Shown: positions 51,882 through 60,438 of the stretch, piece by piece
How positions within the stretch are numbered: the first letter of the stretch is position 1
Layout of the letters: each line of letters begins with the position of its first letter
Source: Microbacterium esteraromaticum
GTDB lineage: Bacteria; Actinomycetota; Actinomycetes; Actinomycetales; Microbacteriaceae
NCBI RefSeq assembly: GCF_028747645.1
Contig: NZ_CP118100.1
Location: forward strand, 1,426,001 to 1,490,000
Reading direction: 5' to 3'
Length of the DNA stretch: 64,000 bases
Made by a program: the position numbers and the translations under genes
The notes under the pieces: generated by a model
Databases searched by the model: none
What the model was told of the DNA's origin: nothing
What the model saw: only the letters and a program-made list of their open reading frames with translations

Positions 51882-52436
51882 GTGATCGCGGATGTCCTCA
51901 CTGATACCACTGCACGAATGACGCGCGCGGTCGACGCCGCCAAAGAGGACTTCGCCACGGTGCGCACCGGTCGTGCCAACCCGCAGCTGTTCCAGAAGCT
52001 GATGGTGGACTACTATGGCTCGCCGACGCCGATCGCGCAGCTCGCCTCGATGGCCAACCCCGAAGCGCGAACGCTCATCGTCACGCCGTACGACAAGAGC
52101 GCTCTCAAGGCGATCGAACAGGCTATCCGCGACATGCCGAACCTGGGTGCGAACCCGACCAACGACGGCAACATCGTTCGCGTGACGATGCCTGAGCTGA
52201 CGGAGGAGCGCCGCAAGGAGTACGTCAAGCTCGTTCGCTCCAAGGGCGAGGATGCCAAGGTGCAGCTGCGCGGCATCCGCCGGAAGGCGAAGGACCAGCT
52301 TGATGCGCTCAAGGCCGAGGTGGGCGAGGATGAGATCGCGCGGGGTGAGAAAGAGCTGGATGCTCTCACCCGTCAGCACGTCGATGCCGTCGACGAGGCG
52401 CTCAAGCGCAAAGAGGCAGAGCTCCTCGAGGTCTGA
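51882..52436 (+). CDS. frr: Ribosome recycling factor
   Basis: Splits post-termination ribosomes with EF-G. The 184-aa protein has [20 protein letters not shown] near residues 27-46, [14 protein letters not shown] and the long-helix region [16 protein letters not shown]. It starts at GTG 51882 with AAGGAG 5 bases before. cdsA begins 3 bases after its stop. Confidence 0.97.
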   Translation: MIADVLTDTTARMTRAVDAAKEDFATVRTGRANPQLFQKLMVDYYGSPTPIAQLASMANPEARTLIVTPYDKSALKAIEQAIRDMPNLGANPTNDGNIVRVTMPELTEERRKEYVKLVRSKGEDAKVQLRGIRRKAKDQLDALKAEVGEDEIARGEKELDALTRQHVDAVDEALKRKEAELLEV

Positions 52437-52439
52437 TCC

Positions 52440-53657
52440 ATGCCTGGTGATAGCGACTCCGAGGAACGTCCGCTCACGCGGCGTGAAGCACGCATGAGCG
52501 AGCAGTCCTCGTCCCCGGAGGCCCCGGAGGCCGCTGCTTCGTCGGCGGAGGACACCGACACGCCGGTGCGCGGCACGAATCCGGTCGCGCCGGCGGCGGT
52601 GCCGCTCACCGACGCCGCCTTTCCGGCGTTCGACGCGAGCAGCGTGCCGCCCCGGCCGCCGATGCCTGATTCGACGACGCCGCGGCCCGGTGCCGACGAA
52701 GAGCACCACCACGATCACAACGTGATCCGTGACCAGTGGCGCGCGGCGCGGGATGAGATCGAGTCGCAGGTATCGCAGGCACGAGAGCAGTTCGACCAGG
52801 CGAACGAACGCATCAAGCAGCGCACGGGCCGCGATCTGATCGTGGCGATCCTCATCGGTGTTGCGATCGGCGCGGTGCTGCTTGCCTCACTGCTGTTCAA
52901 CAAGGTGCTGTTCGTTCCGTTCGCGGTTGCGGCCGGCCTGCTGGCTACCTACGAGATCTCGCGCGCGCTGCGTGCGGGCGGACGACGGATCGACGTCGTC
53001 CCGCAACTGCTCGGTGGCGCAGCGATACTGCTCGTCGGATACTTCACGTCACTGTGGGTCAGTTGGGTCGTGCTGTTCGCTGCTATCGCGTTCGTCGCGG
53101 TCTGGCGAATGGTCGCACAGATGGTCGCGCAGGATGGCCGGACCTATGGCGACGTTCTCGCTGACGTGCTGGTGAGTGCGTTCGTGCAGGTGTACGTTCC
53201 GTTCCTCACGTCCATGGCCCTGATCCTGCTCAGTCGCGACAACGGCGAGTGGTGGGTGCTGTCCTTCGTGGCGATCGCCGTGGCGGCAGACACCTGCGCG
53301 TATGCGTCAGGGCTGGCGTTCGGCAAGCATCCGATGGCACCGCGCATCAGCCCGAAGAAGACCTGGGAGGGCTTCGCAGGGGCCGTGGCCGGTGCTCTGC
53401 TCGTCGGCGTGCTGATGTCGATCTTCGCACTCCACATGCCCTGGTGGGCAGGGCTCATCCTCGGCGGGTCGATCCTGCTGTCGGCGACGCTGGGAGATCT
53501 GGGCGAATCCATGCTCAAACGCGATCTCGGCATCAAGGACATGAGCTCCTGGTTGCCCGGTCACGGCGGAGTGCTCGACCGGTTGGACAGCCTGTTGCCT
53601 TCGACGGTCCCGGCTCTGGCGCTGTCGTTCCTGCTCGCACCGTGGATCGGAGCATGA
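52440..53657 (+). CDS. cdsA: Phosphatidate cytidylyltransferase
   Basis: Makes CDP-diacylglycerol for phospholipid synthesis. The membrane core (from about residue 130) has many spans and ends with the CDS signature: SPKKTWEGFAGAVAGAL and LGDLGESMLKRDLGIKDMSS, with LPGHGGVLDRLDSL. The 405-aa protein carries a hydrophilic N-terminal arm of about 120 residues, rich in Pro, Ala, Ser and Glu with an acidic His-containing patch. An internal ATG at 52494 could start a shorter form. Its stop overlaps the next start as ATGATG. Confidence 0.94.
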   Translation: MPGDSDSEERPLTRREARMSEQSSSPEAPEAAASSAEDTDTPVRGTNPVAPAAVPLTDAAFPAFDASSVPPRPPMPDSTTPRPGADEEHHHDHNVIRDQWRAARDEIESQVSQAREQFDQANERIKQRTGRDLIVAILIGVAIGAVLLASLLFNKVLFVPFAVAAGLLATYEISRALRAGGRRIDVVPQLLGGAAILLVGYFTSLWVSWVVLFAAIAFVAVWRMVAQMVAQDGRTYGDVLADVLVSAFVQVYVPFLTSMALILLSRDNGEWWVLSFVAIAVAADTCAYASGLAFGKHPMAPRISPKKTWEGFAGAVAGALLVGVLMSIFALHMPWWAGLILGGSILLSATLGDLGESMLKRDLGIKDMSSWLPGHGGVLDRLDSLLPSTVPALALSFLLAPWIGA

Positions 53658-54238
53658 TGAGAGACGATGACGCTGTTTCGACGCCTACTGAGGAGGCGCC
53701 TGCGGCGTTCCCCCTGACGTCCGGCCGCACTCGGGGGTATCACCGCGCCGCGGTCGACACCTTTCTCGAGTCGGCGCGTGCCGCATTCGAGAGCGGACGG
53801 GCGGACTTCGGTGCTGCGGACGTGCGGTCGGCATCGTTCCCATTGGTGAAGCACGGCTATGTCGTCTCCGACGTCGATGCCGCTCTTGCCCGCGTGGAGG
53901 ATGCGTTCGCTGCGCGATCGCGTGAGCGCACGGTGCACCAGAGCGGGGTCGATGCATGGGTCGCCGGCGCGCGTGAAGAAGCGCAGATCGTGCTCGACCG
54001 TCTCAGCCGCCCGGCGGGCCAGCGGTTCGCCCGTACCGGCTTCCTCACTTTCGGATACCGCATCGACGAGGTCGATCACGCGGCTGACCGGATCGCTGCT
54101 TTTCTGCGCGACGGCGACGCGCTGACCGTTGCGCAGGTGCGTGGCGCCGCGTTCCGCATGCAGCGCGGCGGTTATCGCGAGGAGCAGGTGGATGCTGTGC
54201 TTGATGCCACCATCGAGGTGATGCTCGCTGTCCGTTGA
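53654..54238 (+). CDS. DivIVA domain-containing protein
   Basis: A 194-aa protein with three short DivIVA-like repeats: FPLTSGRTRGYHRAAVDTFL, GFLTFGYRIDEVDHAADRI and AAFRMQRGGYREEQVDAVLD, each with the small G-Y-x-x-x-V-D motif. No long coiled coil. Such proteins are common next to cdsA in Microbacteriaceae. Possibly a polar or membrane-linked scaffold. ATG 53654 overlaps the cdsA stop by 4 bases, so it is coupled. Confidence 0.8.
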   Translation: MMRDDDAVSTPTEEAPAAFPLTSGRTRGYHRAAVDTFLESARAAFESGRADFGAADVRSASFPLVKHGYVVSDVDAALARVEDAFAARSRERTVHQSGVDAWVAGAREEAQIVLDRLSRPAGQRFARTGFLTFGYRIDEVDHAADRIAAFLRDGDALTVAQVRGAAFRMQRGGYREEQVDAVLDATIEVMLAVR

Positions 54239-54285
54239 CGCGTTCATCGATGATTCAGACAAGTGCGCATAGACTGGTGCCCATC

Positions 54286-54945
54286 GTGACTCCCGATAAC
54301 CAATTGATCTCGAAGCGACCTGTATCGCAGCGGCCGAAGGCGTCCCGCCCTCAGCGGCGCCGTGGGAAGACGCTACTGGCAGGCCTCGCGGTCGTTGGGC
54401 TGTCCGCGGCGATGATCGCCCCGACAGGCATGGCGATGGCAGAGCCTCAGACGCAGGAGGCGCCGCTGACGGCGTTCTCGGTGGCCGCCGGTGAGACGCA
54501 GAGCATTGCGGTCAGTGCGGACGGCGCGAAGATCGAGGCGATGGTGCGCAGCGGCTTCGACGTGTATGTGAAGCCGAAGCCGAAGCCGAAGCCCGCCCCG
54601 GTTGCCGCATCCACCAGCGGTGGTGGAGGCGGAGGCGGCAGCGCCGCGCCGCCGCGCTACTCGGGCGGCGGTTCGAAGCAGGATTGGATGACGGCAGCGG
54701 GCATCGCGCAGTCCGACTGGGGATACGTCGACTACATCGTCTCGCGTGAGAGCGGATGGAACCCGAACGCGACCAACCCGTCTTCGGGGGCATGCGGTCT
54801 GGTGCAGGCGCTGCCGTGCAGCAAGGTGCCGGGGAACGGGTACAACCCGGTCGACAACCTCCGTTGGGGCAACGGCTATGCGACCGGGCGCTACGGTAGC
54901 TGGGCTGCGGCGTACGATTTCTGGACCCGCAACCACTGGTGGTAA
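54286..54945 (+). CDS. Secreted transglycosylase-like protein
   Basis: A 219-aa exported protein. The basic start and the hydrophobic KTLLAGLAVVGLSAAMIAP form a signal peptide with a likely cleavage after AMA. A (KP)n linker (VKPKPKPKPAPV) and a Gly-rich stretch (GGGGGGGS) precede a small lysozyme-like domain: YIVSRESGWNPNATNPSSGA near residues 150-169 with the catalytic Glu, then CGLVQALPCSKVP. This is the actinobacterial Rpf/SLT-like group. GTG 54286 is 10 bases after TAGACT; ATG 54250 and TTG 54235 are other possible starts. Confidence 0.88.
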   Translation: MTPDNQLISKRPVSQRPKASRPQRRRGKTLLAGLAVVGLSAAMIAPTGMAMAEPQTQEAPLTAFSVAAGETQSIAVSADGAKIEAMVRSGFDVYVKPKPKPKPAPVAASTSGGGGGGGSAAPPRYSGGGSKQDWMTAAGIAQSDWGYVDYIVSRESGWNPNATNPSSGACGLVQALPCSKVPGNGYNPVDNLRWGNGYATGRYGSWAAAYDFWTRNHWW

Positions 54946-54954
54946 TCCACCGGC

Positions 54955-55242
54955 ATGGCACGTTCACGCAAGAGAAGACCCGAGCGCTCTGACGCCGAGG
55001 ACTCGTTCCAGCGCCTGTTGGCGGGTTGGAAGCGAACCGAGACCCGGCGAGGCCGCGAATGGGTCGTACAGCCCGTTTCCGCGGTACAGGCCGTCAAGGA
55101 CTACACGTGTCCGGGATGCCACCGCGCGATCGTCCCGCAGACGGGGCATGTCGTGGTCTGGCGCGCGGACGGCGTTCTAGGTGAGACGGCTGACCTGGCG
55201 GCTCGACGGCACTGGCACACGCAGTGCTGGCGCATCGCTTGA
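54955..55242 (+). CDS. Small zinc-ribbon-like protein
   Basis: A 95-aa basic protein whose C-terminal half has a CPGCHRAIVPQTGHVVVW motif followed by RRHWHTQCW, a possible Cys2His/Cys metal site. The N-terminus is Arg-rich and could touch nucleic acid. Its actinobacterial relatives are often labelled ATP/GTP-binding, without evidence I can confirm here. It starts 9 bases after the transglycosylase-like gene. Confidence 0.7.
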   Translation: MARSRKRRPERSDAEDSFQRLLAGWKRTETRRGREWVVQPVSAVQAVKDYTCPGCHRAIVPQTGHVVVWRADGVLGETADLAARRHWHTQCWRIA

Positions 55243-55250
55243 GACTGGGC

Positions 55251-55256
55251 GCTAGC
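55251..55256. repeat. Target duplication, left copy of the IS481-family element
   Basis: GCTAGC here and at 56349-56354 flank the element. CTAG is the known preferred target core of IS481. The minus-strand TAG inside this copy (55254-55252) ends the transposase. Confidence 0.85.
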
Positions 55257-56253
55257 TGTACTTCCCCGTGAGGTTGTGTACACGGGCTGATGGGGTTTGG
55301 CCGCTGATGCCGGTGTGGGGTCTGTGGTGGTTGTAGTGATGTAGCCAGGCCGCGTAGGCGGCGGTCCGTTCCGCTTCGCTGGTGTAGGGCTTCGCGTAGG
55401 CCCATTCAGTGGCTAGGGTGCGGTTGAATCGCTCGACCTTCCCGTTGGTTTGCGGCCGGTAGGGCTTGGTCCACTTGTGCTTCACTGTGTCGCCCAGCGC
55501 TTCGGCGAATGCGTGTGATCGATAGCACGCGCCGTTGTCGGTCATCACGGCGGTGACGGTTACGCCGATACCGGCGAAGAACGCGTTCGCGCGAGTCCAG
55601 AACCCGGCCGCGGTTTCCTTGCGTTCGTCGTCAAGGATCTCCGAGTACGCCACCCGTGAGTGGTCGTCGACGGCATGGTGCAGGTAGCGGTAGCCGCGGG
55701 AGCCCGTCGCGCCGGCGCGTGCCGCTCGTCCTCTTACGACGCCGGCAGCTCGGTCGTGCATCGACCCCTTCCCATGGATACGCCAACCGCCACCGTCCGG
55801 GATCCGTCCCTGCTTCTTGATGTCCACATGCACCAACTGCCCCGGTGCAGCAACCTCATATCGCTTTGGCTTTGACCTACGCACCGGCAGCCCGGTGGCC
55901 TGATCGACGGTGGTCAGCTTCGGCATCCCATACCGGGCCAGTACCCGTCCGACCGTCGAGCGATGCAACCGCAGGTGATATGCGATCCGATGCGGCCCCC
56001 ACCGACGCGTGAACCGCAACGCGACGATGCGCCGCTCCGTCTTGCGCGGCAACTGATTCGGGGACCTCCGCGGCTTCGAACTGCGATCCGTCAGCGGCAG
56101 CCCAGCCCGACACCGATCGACCCACCGTTTCGCTGTCGCCGGCGAGCACTGAAAACGCTCCGCAGCACGGCGAAGCGACCATCCATCACGAGTTATCAAC
56201 AGGGCAAGACGCCGGCGCCCCTCAGGCGTCAACGGAGCATTAGCGTGAGTCAT
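55252..56253 (-). CDS. IS481 family transposase
   Basis: A 333-aa DDE transposase. N-terminal helix-turn-helix: LITRDGWSLRRAAERFQCSP near residues 18-37. The DDE core shows HVDIKKQGRIPDGGGW (first Asp), VMTDNGACYRSHAF (second Asp) and TKPYRPQTNGKVERFNRTLA (Glu). ATG 56253 is the start. The stop codon TAG is not in the element but in the target duplication. No frameshift or stop is seen, so it looks active. Confidence 0.93.
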   Translation of the reverse strand: MTHANAPLTPEGRRRLALLITRDGWSLRRAAERFQCSPATAKRWVDRCRAGLPLTDRSSKPRRSPNQLPRKTERRIVALRFTRRWGPHRIAYHLRLHRSTVGRVLARYGMPKLTTVDQATGLPVRRSKPKRYEVAAPGQLVHVDIKKQGRIPDGGGWRIHGKGSMHDRAAGVVRGRAARAGATGSRGYRYLHHAVDDHSRVAYSEILDDERKETAAGFWTRANAFFAGIGVTVTAVMTDNGACYRSHAFAEALGDTVKHKWTKPYRPQTNGKVERFNRTLATEWAYAKPYTSEAERTAAYAAWLHHYNHHRPHTGISGQTPSARVHNLTGKYS

Positions 56254-56348
56254 GGAGACCTCCGGTTTAGAGATGCGAGTGTGGTAACCCACATCCTTGC
56301 CGGAGGTCTTCTCTATGTCACGCGTTCACAACCTCCCGAGGAACTACA
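55257..56348. mobile_element. Complete IS481-family insertion sequence
   Basis: The 1092-bp element has imperfect terminal inverted repeats: TGTACTTCCCCGTGAGGTTG at the left and TGTAGTTCCTCGGGAGGTTG as the reverse complement of the right end. It is flanked by a 6-bp GCTAGC duplication. It contains one transposase gene. It sits between the small zinc-ribbon-like gene and the AI-2E-family gene. Confidence 0.93.
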
Positions 56349-56354
56349 GCTAGC
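56349..56354. repeat. Target duplication, right copy of the IS481-family element
   Basis: GCTAGC; the minus-strand TAG here (56352-56350) is the stop of the AI-2E-family gene, so the element landed exactly on that stop. Confidence 0.85.
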
Positions 56355-57429
56355 GGCTGTCCATCCGTGGGATGACGACCTGTCGGTAGATGATCAGAAT
56401 GCTGGCCGCGACCGGGATGGCGATCAGTGCGCCCAGCAGACCGAGTAGTGCGCCGCCGGACAGCGCGGCGATCACCACGACGGCACCGGGCACGGATACG
56501 GCACGGCTCATGATGCGCGGTGCGATGAAGTACGCCTCGACCTGCATGTAGATCAGATAGTAGATGGCGGCCGCCAGTGCGGTGGCGGGGGAGCCCACCC
56601 CGGGCAGCAGGCACGCGAGCACGATGATTGTCGACCCGGTGAGCGTTCCCACGAGCGGGATCAGCGAGAAGAAGAACGCGATGACGGCGAGCACGGCGGT
56701 GAAGGGTGCGTCGATGATCGACAGATAGATCGCGCTGAGGATGCCGTTGATGACCCCGAGCGACACCTGGCCCATGACGTAGTGCCCGACGGAGTCAGTG
56801 ATCTGATCGGCGATATCGATGAAGCGCTCACGCTTCGACGCCGGCACCAGCTGATACACCGAGCTCTTGAGCGACGGTGTCGACGCCGTCAGATAGATCG
56901 TCAGCACGAGCACGATGAAGGCGCCGAACAGTCCGGCCAGAACCGCTCCGCCGACGACGAGCACGCCCGCGCCGATGGTCTCGGTCCAGTCGGCGACAGT
57001 GCTCTGCCAGTCCTCGCGCTCCATCCAGTCGGTGACGTACGCGAAGACGTCGTCAACAGCGAGATTCGGGAATGTATCGGTCATCCACTGTTTCAGTGAG
57101 TCGATCGTGCGTTCACCGTTCTGTACGAGAGGCGTCATCTGCTCGACCAGCTGCGAGATCTGTTCGATCAGCACCGGCAGCACGATGAGAACCACGGCGG
57201 CGAAAATGCTCAGCACGGCGAGGATCGTCACGACGACGGCCGCCCAACGAGGCAGACCGCGCCGTTCGAGCATGCTGACGACCGGATCCAGGCCCAGGCT
57301 CAGGAACAGTGCGGTTCCGATGTAGAGGATCACCGTCGACAGCGTCTGCATGCTCGTCAGGATCAGAATGCCCAGCCCCACCCCGAGGGTCGCCACGAGC
57401 GCGGTGCGGAACGTGTTGTGGATCTTCAT
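56350..57429 (-). CDS. AI-2E family transporter (permease)
   Basis: A 359-aa integral membrane protein with about seven spans and the pattern GIGTALFLSLGLDPVVSML-like start and LIPLVGTLTGSTIIVLACLL then SGGALLGLLGALIAIPVAAS, typical of the AI-2E/PerM family. Its role is unclear: various members are linked to solute export. ATG 57429 starts MKIHNTFRTALV. The protein ends VIPRMDSR just at the insertion site of an IS; the target duplication restores its TAG, so it is not truncated. Confidence 0.9.
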   Translation of the reverse strand: MKIHNTFRTALVATLGVGLGILILTSMQTLSTVILYIGTALFLSLGLDPVVSMLERRGLPRWAAVVVTILAVLSIFAAVVLIVLPVLIEQISQLVEQMTPLVQNGERTIDSLKQWMTDTFPNLAVDDVFAYVTDWMEREDWQSTVADWTETIGAGVLVVGGAVLAGLFGAFIVLVLTIYLTASTPSLKSSVYQLVPASKRERFIDIADQITDSVGHYVMGQVSLGVINGILSAIYLSIIDAPFTAVLAVIAFFFSLIPLVGTLTGSTIIVLACLLPGVGSPATALAAAIYYLIYMQVEAYFIAPRIMSRAVSVPGAVVVIAALSGGALLGLLGALIAIPVAASILIIYRQVVIPRMDSR

Positions 57430-57604
57430 TGCTCTCCTGATCGCCGTGCAGAGAAGCCTAATCGCTCGCGTTCGGTACGACGCGCGACGGGCCGACCCAG
57501 ACGTGTGCCCGTACCTCGTGGGCAACGCACAGGTGGTTTCGCTAAAATCGGAAGTCGAACGGAGACCATCGGCGAATGCCCGGGGTCACGTAAGGAGCTG
57601 ATTC

Positions 57605-59458
57605 GTGCGTTTCGTATGGGCCGTCGTGGCCTTCGTGCTGGCCACGGTTCTCATCGGAGCCGGGATCGCCCAGGACACCATCTTCAAGGGGCCTTCTGCC
57701 GAGCAGATGGAGCTCAGTGTGAGCGAACCCGCTCCATTTGTGCTCGTCGATGCCGAAGTGCTCGCGTCCCGCGAAGGACTGCAGACGATGATCGTCACCG
57801 GCGAGGGTGACATCTTCGTCGCGTACGGACGCACCGCCGACATGGAGGCGTGGCTCTCGGATGCTGAGTACACTCACGTCGCGCTCACGGCGGAGGGTGA
57901 ACCGGAGTCCACTGCCGTGGATGCGGCGCAGGAGCCTGCCGTCGGTGGGGAGACCGCTGGGCGTAGCCCGGTCGGCTCTGATCTCTGGCTGGATTCGTTC
58001 AGTGAGCAGGAGAAGCTGGTCACCGAACTGCAGCTCACCGAGGGACACAGTGTGCTCATCGCCCGTGACGGTGTGGAGCCGGCACCCGAGAACATCCTGA
58101 TCTCCTGGCCGCTCGACAACAGCACTCCGATGGTCGGCCCGCTCATGACGGCCGGCGGCGCGTTGCTCGTCGTCGGTCTGGTGCTGTACATCCTCGCGAT
58201 CCGGCACCAGCGGCGAGGTCGTGGCCCGCGCCGCAAGGGCGTCGGCCCTCTGCCCGAGACGCAGCCGATCAGCGTGGCTGATTCTGCAGCAGCGGCAGCG
58301 ATCGATGGCGGCGTCCAGGCGCCGACAGACCCGTCACAGGGCAGCGACCGGGCCTCCGGTGGGGAACGCGCACAGCAGAGCCGTTCCGCCACCAAGCGGC
58401 GCCTTGCCATCGGTCTGCCCGCGCTGGTGATGACCGCTGTCCTTGCCACCGGGTGCACGGCGGACTCGTGGCCCGAGTTCGGCGCTGGCACGCCCACGCC
58501 CACACCCACACCGACGATCGTCACGCCCGAGGACCAGAAGCCGCCCGTGGTCAGCGAGAAGCAGGGCCAGCGGATCGTGTCTGAGATCGCAGCGACCGTC
58601 GCACAGGCGGATGCCGATCTCGATATCGATCTGGCTGAGACGCGCCTGAGCGGGCCGGCTTTGGAGAGCCGTCGCACCGAGTACGTGCTGCGCGACAAGA
58701 TCGCTGAGCGTGAGGGGACATTGACGGCACCGCGCGACAAGGTGCGGATCCTGTTGCCCGAGGCTACGGACAGTTGGCCCCGCACGGTTCTGGTCCTGAC
58801 AGCTTCGGAAGAGGACGACACGGTGCCTCCCGTGTTGCTGACCATGACGCAGGCCGACCCGTGGGCACCCTACAAGGTTGCCGAGATGGCCGACATGCCG
58901 GCCTCGTCGGAGTTCCCTGACGTCGCGCCGGCGTGGCTGGGTGCTACGCGTGTGCCCACCGAGTCGCCGTTCCTGTCGTTGCCGCCAGCGGAGCTGGCAG
59001 ACGCTTTCGCCGACTACGTCGATGCCGGCGACAAGAGCGAGTACGCTGGCATGTTCGATGAGATGTCGCAGGCTCTCGCCCAGACCATCCGGGACAGTCG
59101 AGCCGCTGTGGTGCAGGGGCTGAAGGACAAGGATGCCGCAGAGACTTCCCAGGCCGCCTTCGATATGACCGGCTCGACCGATGAGCCGCTTTCGATGGCG
59201 ACGCTGGACAGCGGCGCGGTGGTCGCCGTGAGTGTTCTCGACACCGAGCGGATCACGCCGACCAACAAGGACGCCGTGATCAGGATCGGCGACAATGAAG
59301 AGGCGAAGGTCTTGACCGGCGCTAAGGAATCGGCGAAGGGTTTCGAGACGACCTACGCGATCCAGCTGTTCTTCGCCGTTCCGGCACAGGGCTCGAATGA
59401 GCAGATCCGTCTGCTCGCGTACGACCAGGACCTCCTCAGCGTGAAGGTGATCAAGTGA
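57605..59458 (+). CDS. Membrane protein with an internal lipobox (unknown function)
   Basis: A 617-aa protein. An N-terminal span (residues 3-22) and a second span near 178-200 (GPLMTAGGALLVVGLVLYIL) bracket an extracytoplasmic region. After a linker, a third hydrophobic stretch near 263-283 ends LATGC at Cys284, which looks just like a lipoprotein signal, followed by a (TP)n linker and a 300-aa hydrophilic domain. It thus looks like a fusion of a membrane protein and a lipoprotein. GTG 57605 has AAGGAG 8 bases before it. A TAAAAT box lies at 57543-57548. The end overlaps the next gene by 4 bases (GTGA). Confidence 0.75.
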   Translation: MRFVWAVVAFVLATVLIGAGIAQDTIFKGPSAEQMELSVSEPAPFVLVDAEVLASREGLQTMIVTGEGDIFVAYGRTADMEAWLSDAEYTHVALTAEGEPESTAVDAAQEPAVGGETAGRSPVGSDLWLDSFSEQEKLVTELQLTEGHSVLIARDGVEPAPENILISWPLDNSTPMVGPLMTAGGALLVVGLVLYILAIRHQRRGRGPRRKGVGPLPETQPISVADSAAAAAIDGGVQAPTDPSQGSDRASGGERAQQSRSATKRRLAIGLPALVMTAVLATGCTADSWPEFGAGTPTPTPTPTIVTPEDQKPPVVSEKQGQRIVSEIAATVAQADADLDIDLAETRLSGPALESRRTEYVLRDKIAEREGTLTAPRDKVRILLPEATDSWPRTVLVLTASEEDDTVPPVLLTMTQADPWAPYKVAEMADMPASSEFPDVAPAWLGATRVPTESPFLSLPPAELADAFADYVDAGDKSEYAGMFDEMSQALAQTIRDSRAAVVQGLKDKDAAETSQAAFDMTGSTDEPLSMATLDSGAVVAVSVLDTERITPTNKDAVIRIGDNEEAKVLTGAKESAKGFETTYAIQLFFAVPAQGSNEQIRLLAYDQDLLSVKVIK

Positions 59459-60393
59459 CCGAAATCTCTGCCGCGGCTCTCCGCGGAGCCGTCGACCTCT
59501 CTTCTCTGCGCGGACGTGACATGCAACCGGCGTCCGACGCCACAGCCGCCGCATCGGCGGCCGCCCCGGGCGTCGTCGTCGATGTCACCGACGCCGCGTT
59601 CGGCGAGATCCTCGAACTCTCGCGTACCGTTCCCGTGGTCGTCGATCTGTGGGCTGAATGGTGCGGCCCGTGCAAGCAGCTCAGCCCGATCATCGAGAAG
59701 GTGACCCGCGAGCAGAATGGTCGCGTCGTGCTCGCCAAGGTGGATGTCGATGCCAACCCGCAGATCGCGCAGGCGTTCCGTGCGCAGTCCATTCCGATGG
59801 TTGTGGCTCTGATCGGCGGGCAGCCGGTGCCGATGTTCACCGGCGCCGTCCCCGAGGAGCAGGTGCGCGAGGTCTTCGCTCGGCTGCTCGAAGTGGCCGC
59901 GCAGAATGGCGTGACCGGGAGCGTCCCCGCGGACGGCGCCGAGTCGGGCGAACAGGCCGTCGAGCCGGAAGAGGCGCCGTTGCCGCCGCTGCACGCAGAG
60001 GCATTCGAGGCCATTGAGGCCGGCGACTACCCGCGGGCGATCACCGCCTACGAGAAGGCGCTGGCGGAGAATCCGCGTGACGAGGAGGCCAAGGCCGGCC
60101 TCGGGCAGGTGCGTCTCCTCGACCGCGTCCAGGGACTGGACCTGCAGCAGGTGCGTGCGGCTGCTGCCGCCGCTCCGGCCGACGTCGACGCCCAGTTCGC
60201 GGTGGCCGATATGGACATCGCCGGGGGACACGTCGACGATGCGTTCGGTCGACTGCTCGACCTTTTCGTCGCATCCGATGGTGACGACCGACCGCGCGTG
60301 CGCGCACGCCTCGTCGAGCTGTTCGACCTGGTCGGACCCGCCGACCCGCGCGTGGCGTCCGCACGCACGCGCCTGGCATCGCTGCTCTTCTGA
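59455..60393 (+). CDS. Thioredoxin-TPR co-chaperone, CnoX/YbbN type
   Basis: A 312-aa protein with a thioredoxin domain near residues 40-145 carrying an active WCGPCK motif, then tetratricopeptide-like repeats (FEAIEAGDYPRAITAYEKAL, GGHVDDAFGRLLDLFVAS). E. coli YbbN protects GroEL clients from oxidation; actinobacterial members keep the full CxxC and could be reducing. It starts at GTG 59455, overlapping the preceding stop, so it is coupled to the membrane protein above. Confidence 0.9.
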   Translation: MTEISAAALRGAVDLSSLRGRDMQPASDATAAASAAAPGVVVDVTDAAFGEILELSRTVPVVVDLWAEWCGPCKQLSPIIEKVTREQNGRVVLAKVDVDANPQIAQAFRAQSIPMVVALIGGQPVPMFTGAVPEEQVREVFARLLEVAAQNGVTGSVPADGAESGEQAVEPEEAPLPPLHAEAFEAIEAGDYPRAITAYEKALAENPRDEEAKAGLGQVRLLDRVQGLDLQQVRAAAAAAPADVDAQFAVADMDIAGGHVDDAFGRLLDLFVASDGDDRPRVRARLVELFDLVGPADPRVASARTRLASLLF

Positions 60394-60397
60394 GGTC

Positions 60398-60438
60398 TGA
60401 GTCGAGCTGCGCTCCCCCGAGGAGCGCAGCTCGACTCA
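60398..60438. terminator. Bidirectional terminator between the thioredoxin-TPR gene and glgB
   Basis: TGAGTCGAGCTGCGCTC (60398-60414) pairs perfectly with 60422-60438 around a 7-base loop: a 17-bp stem that starts 4 bases after one stop and ends just before the other gene's stop. Confidence 0.88.
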
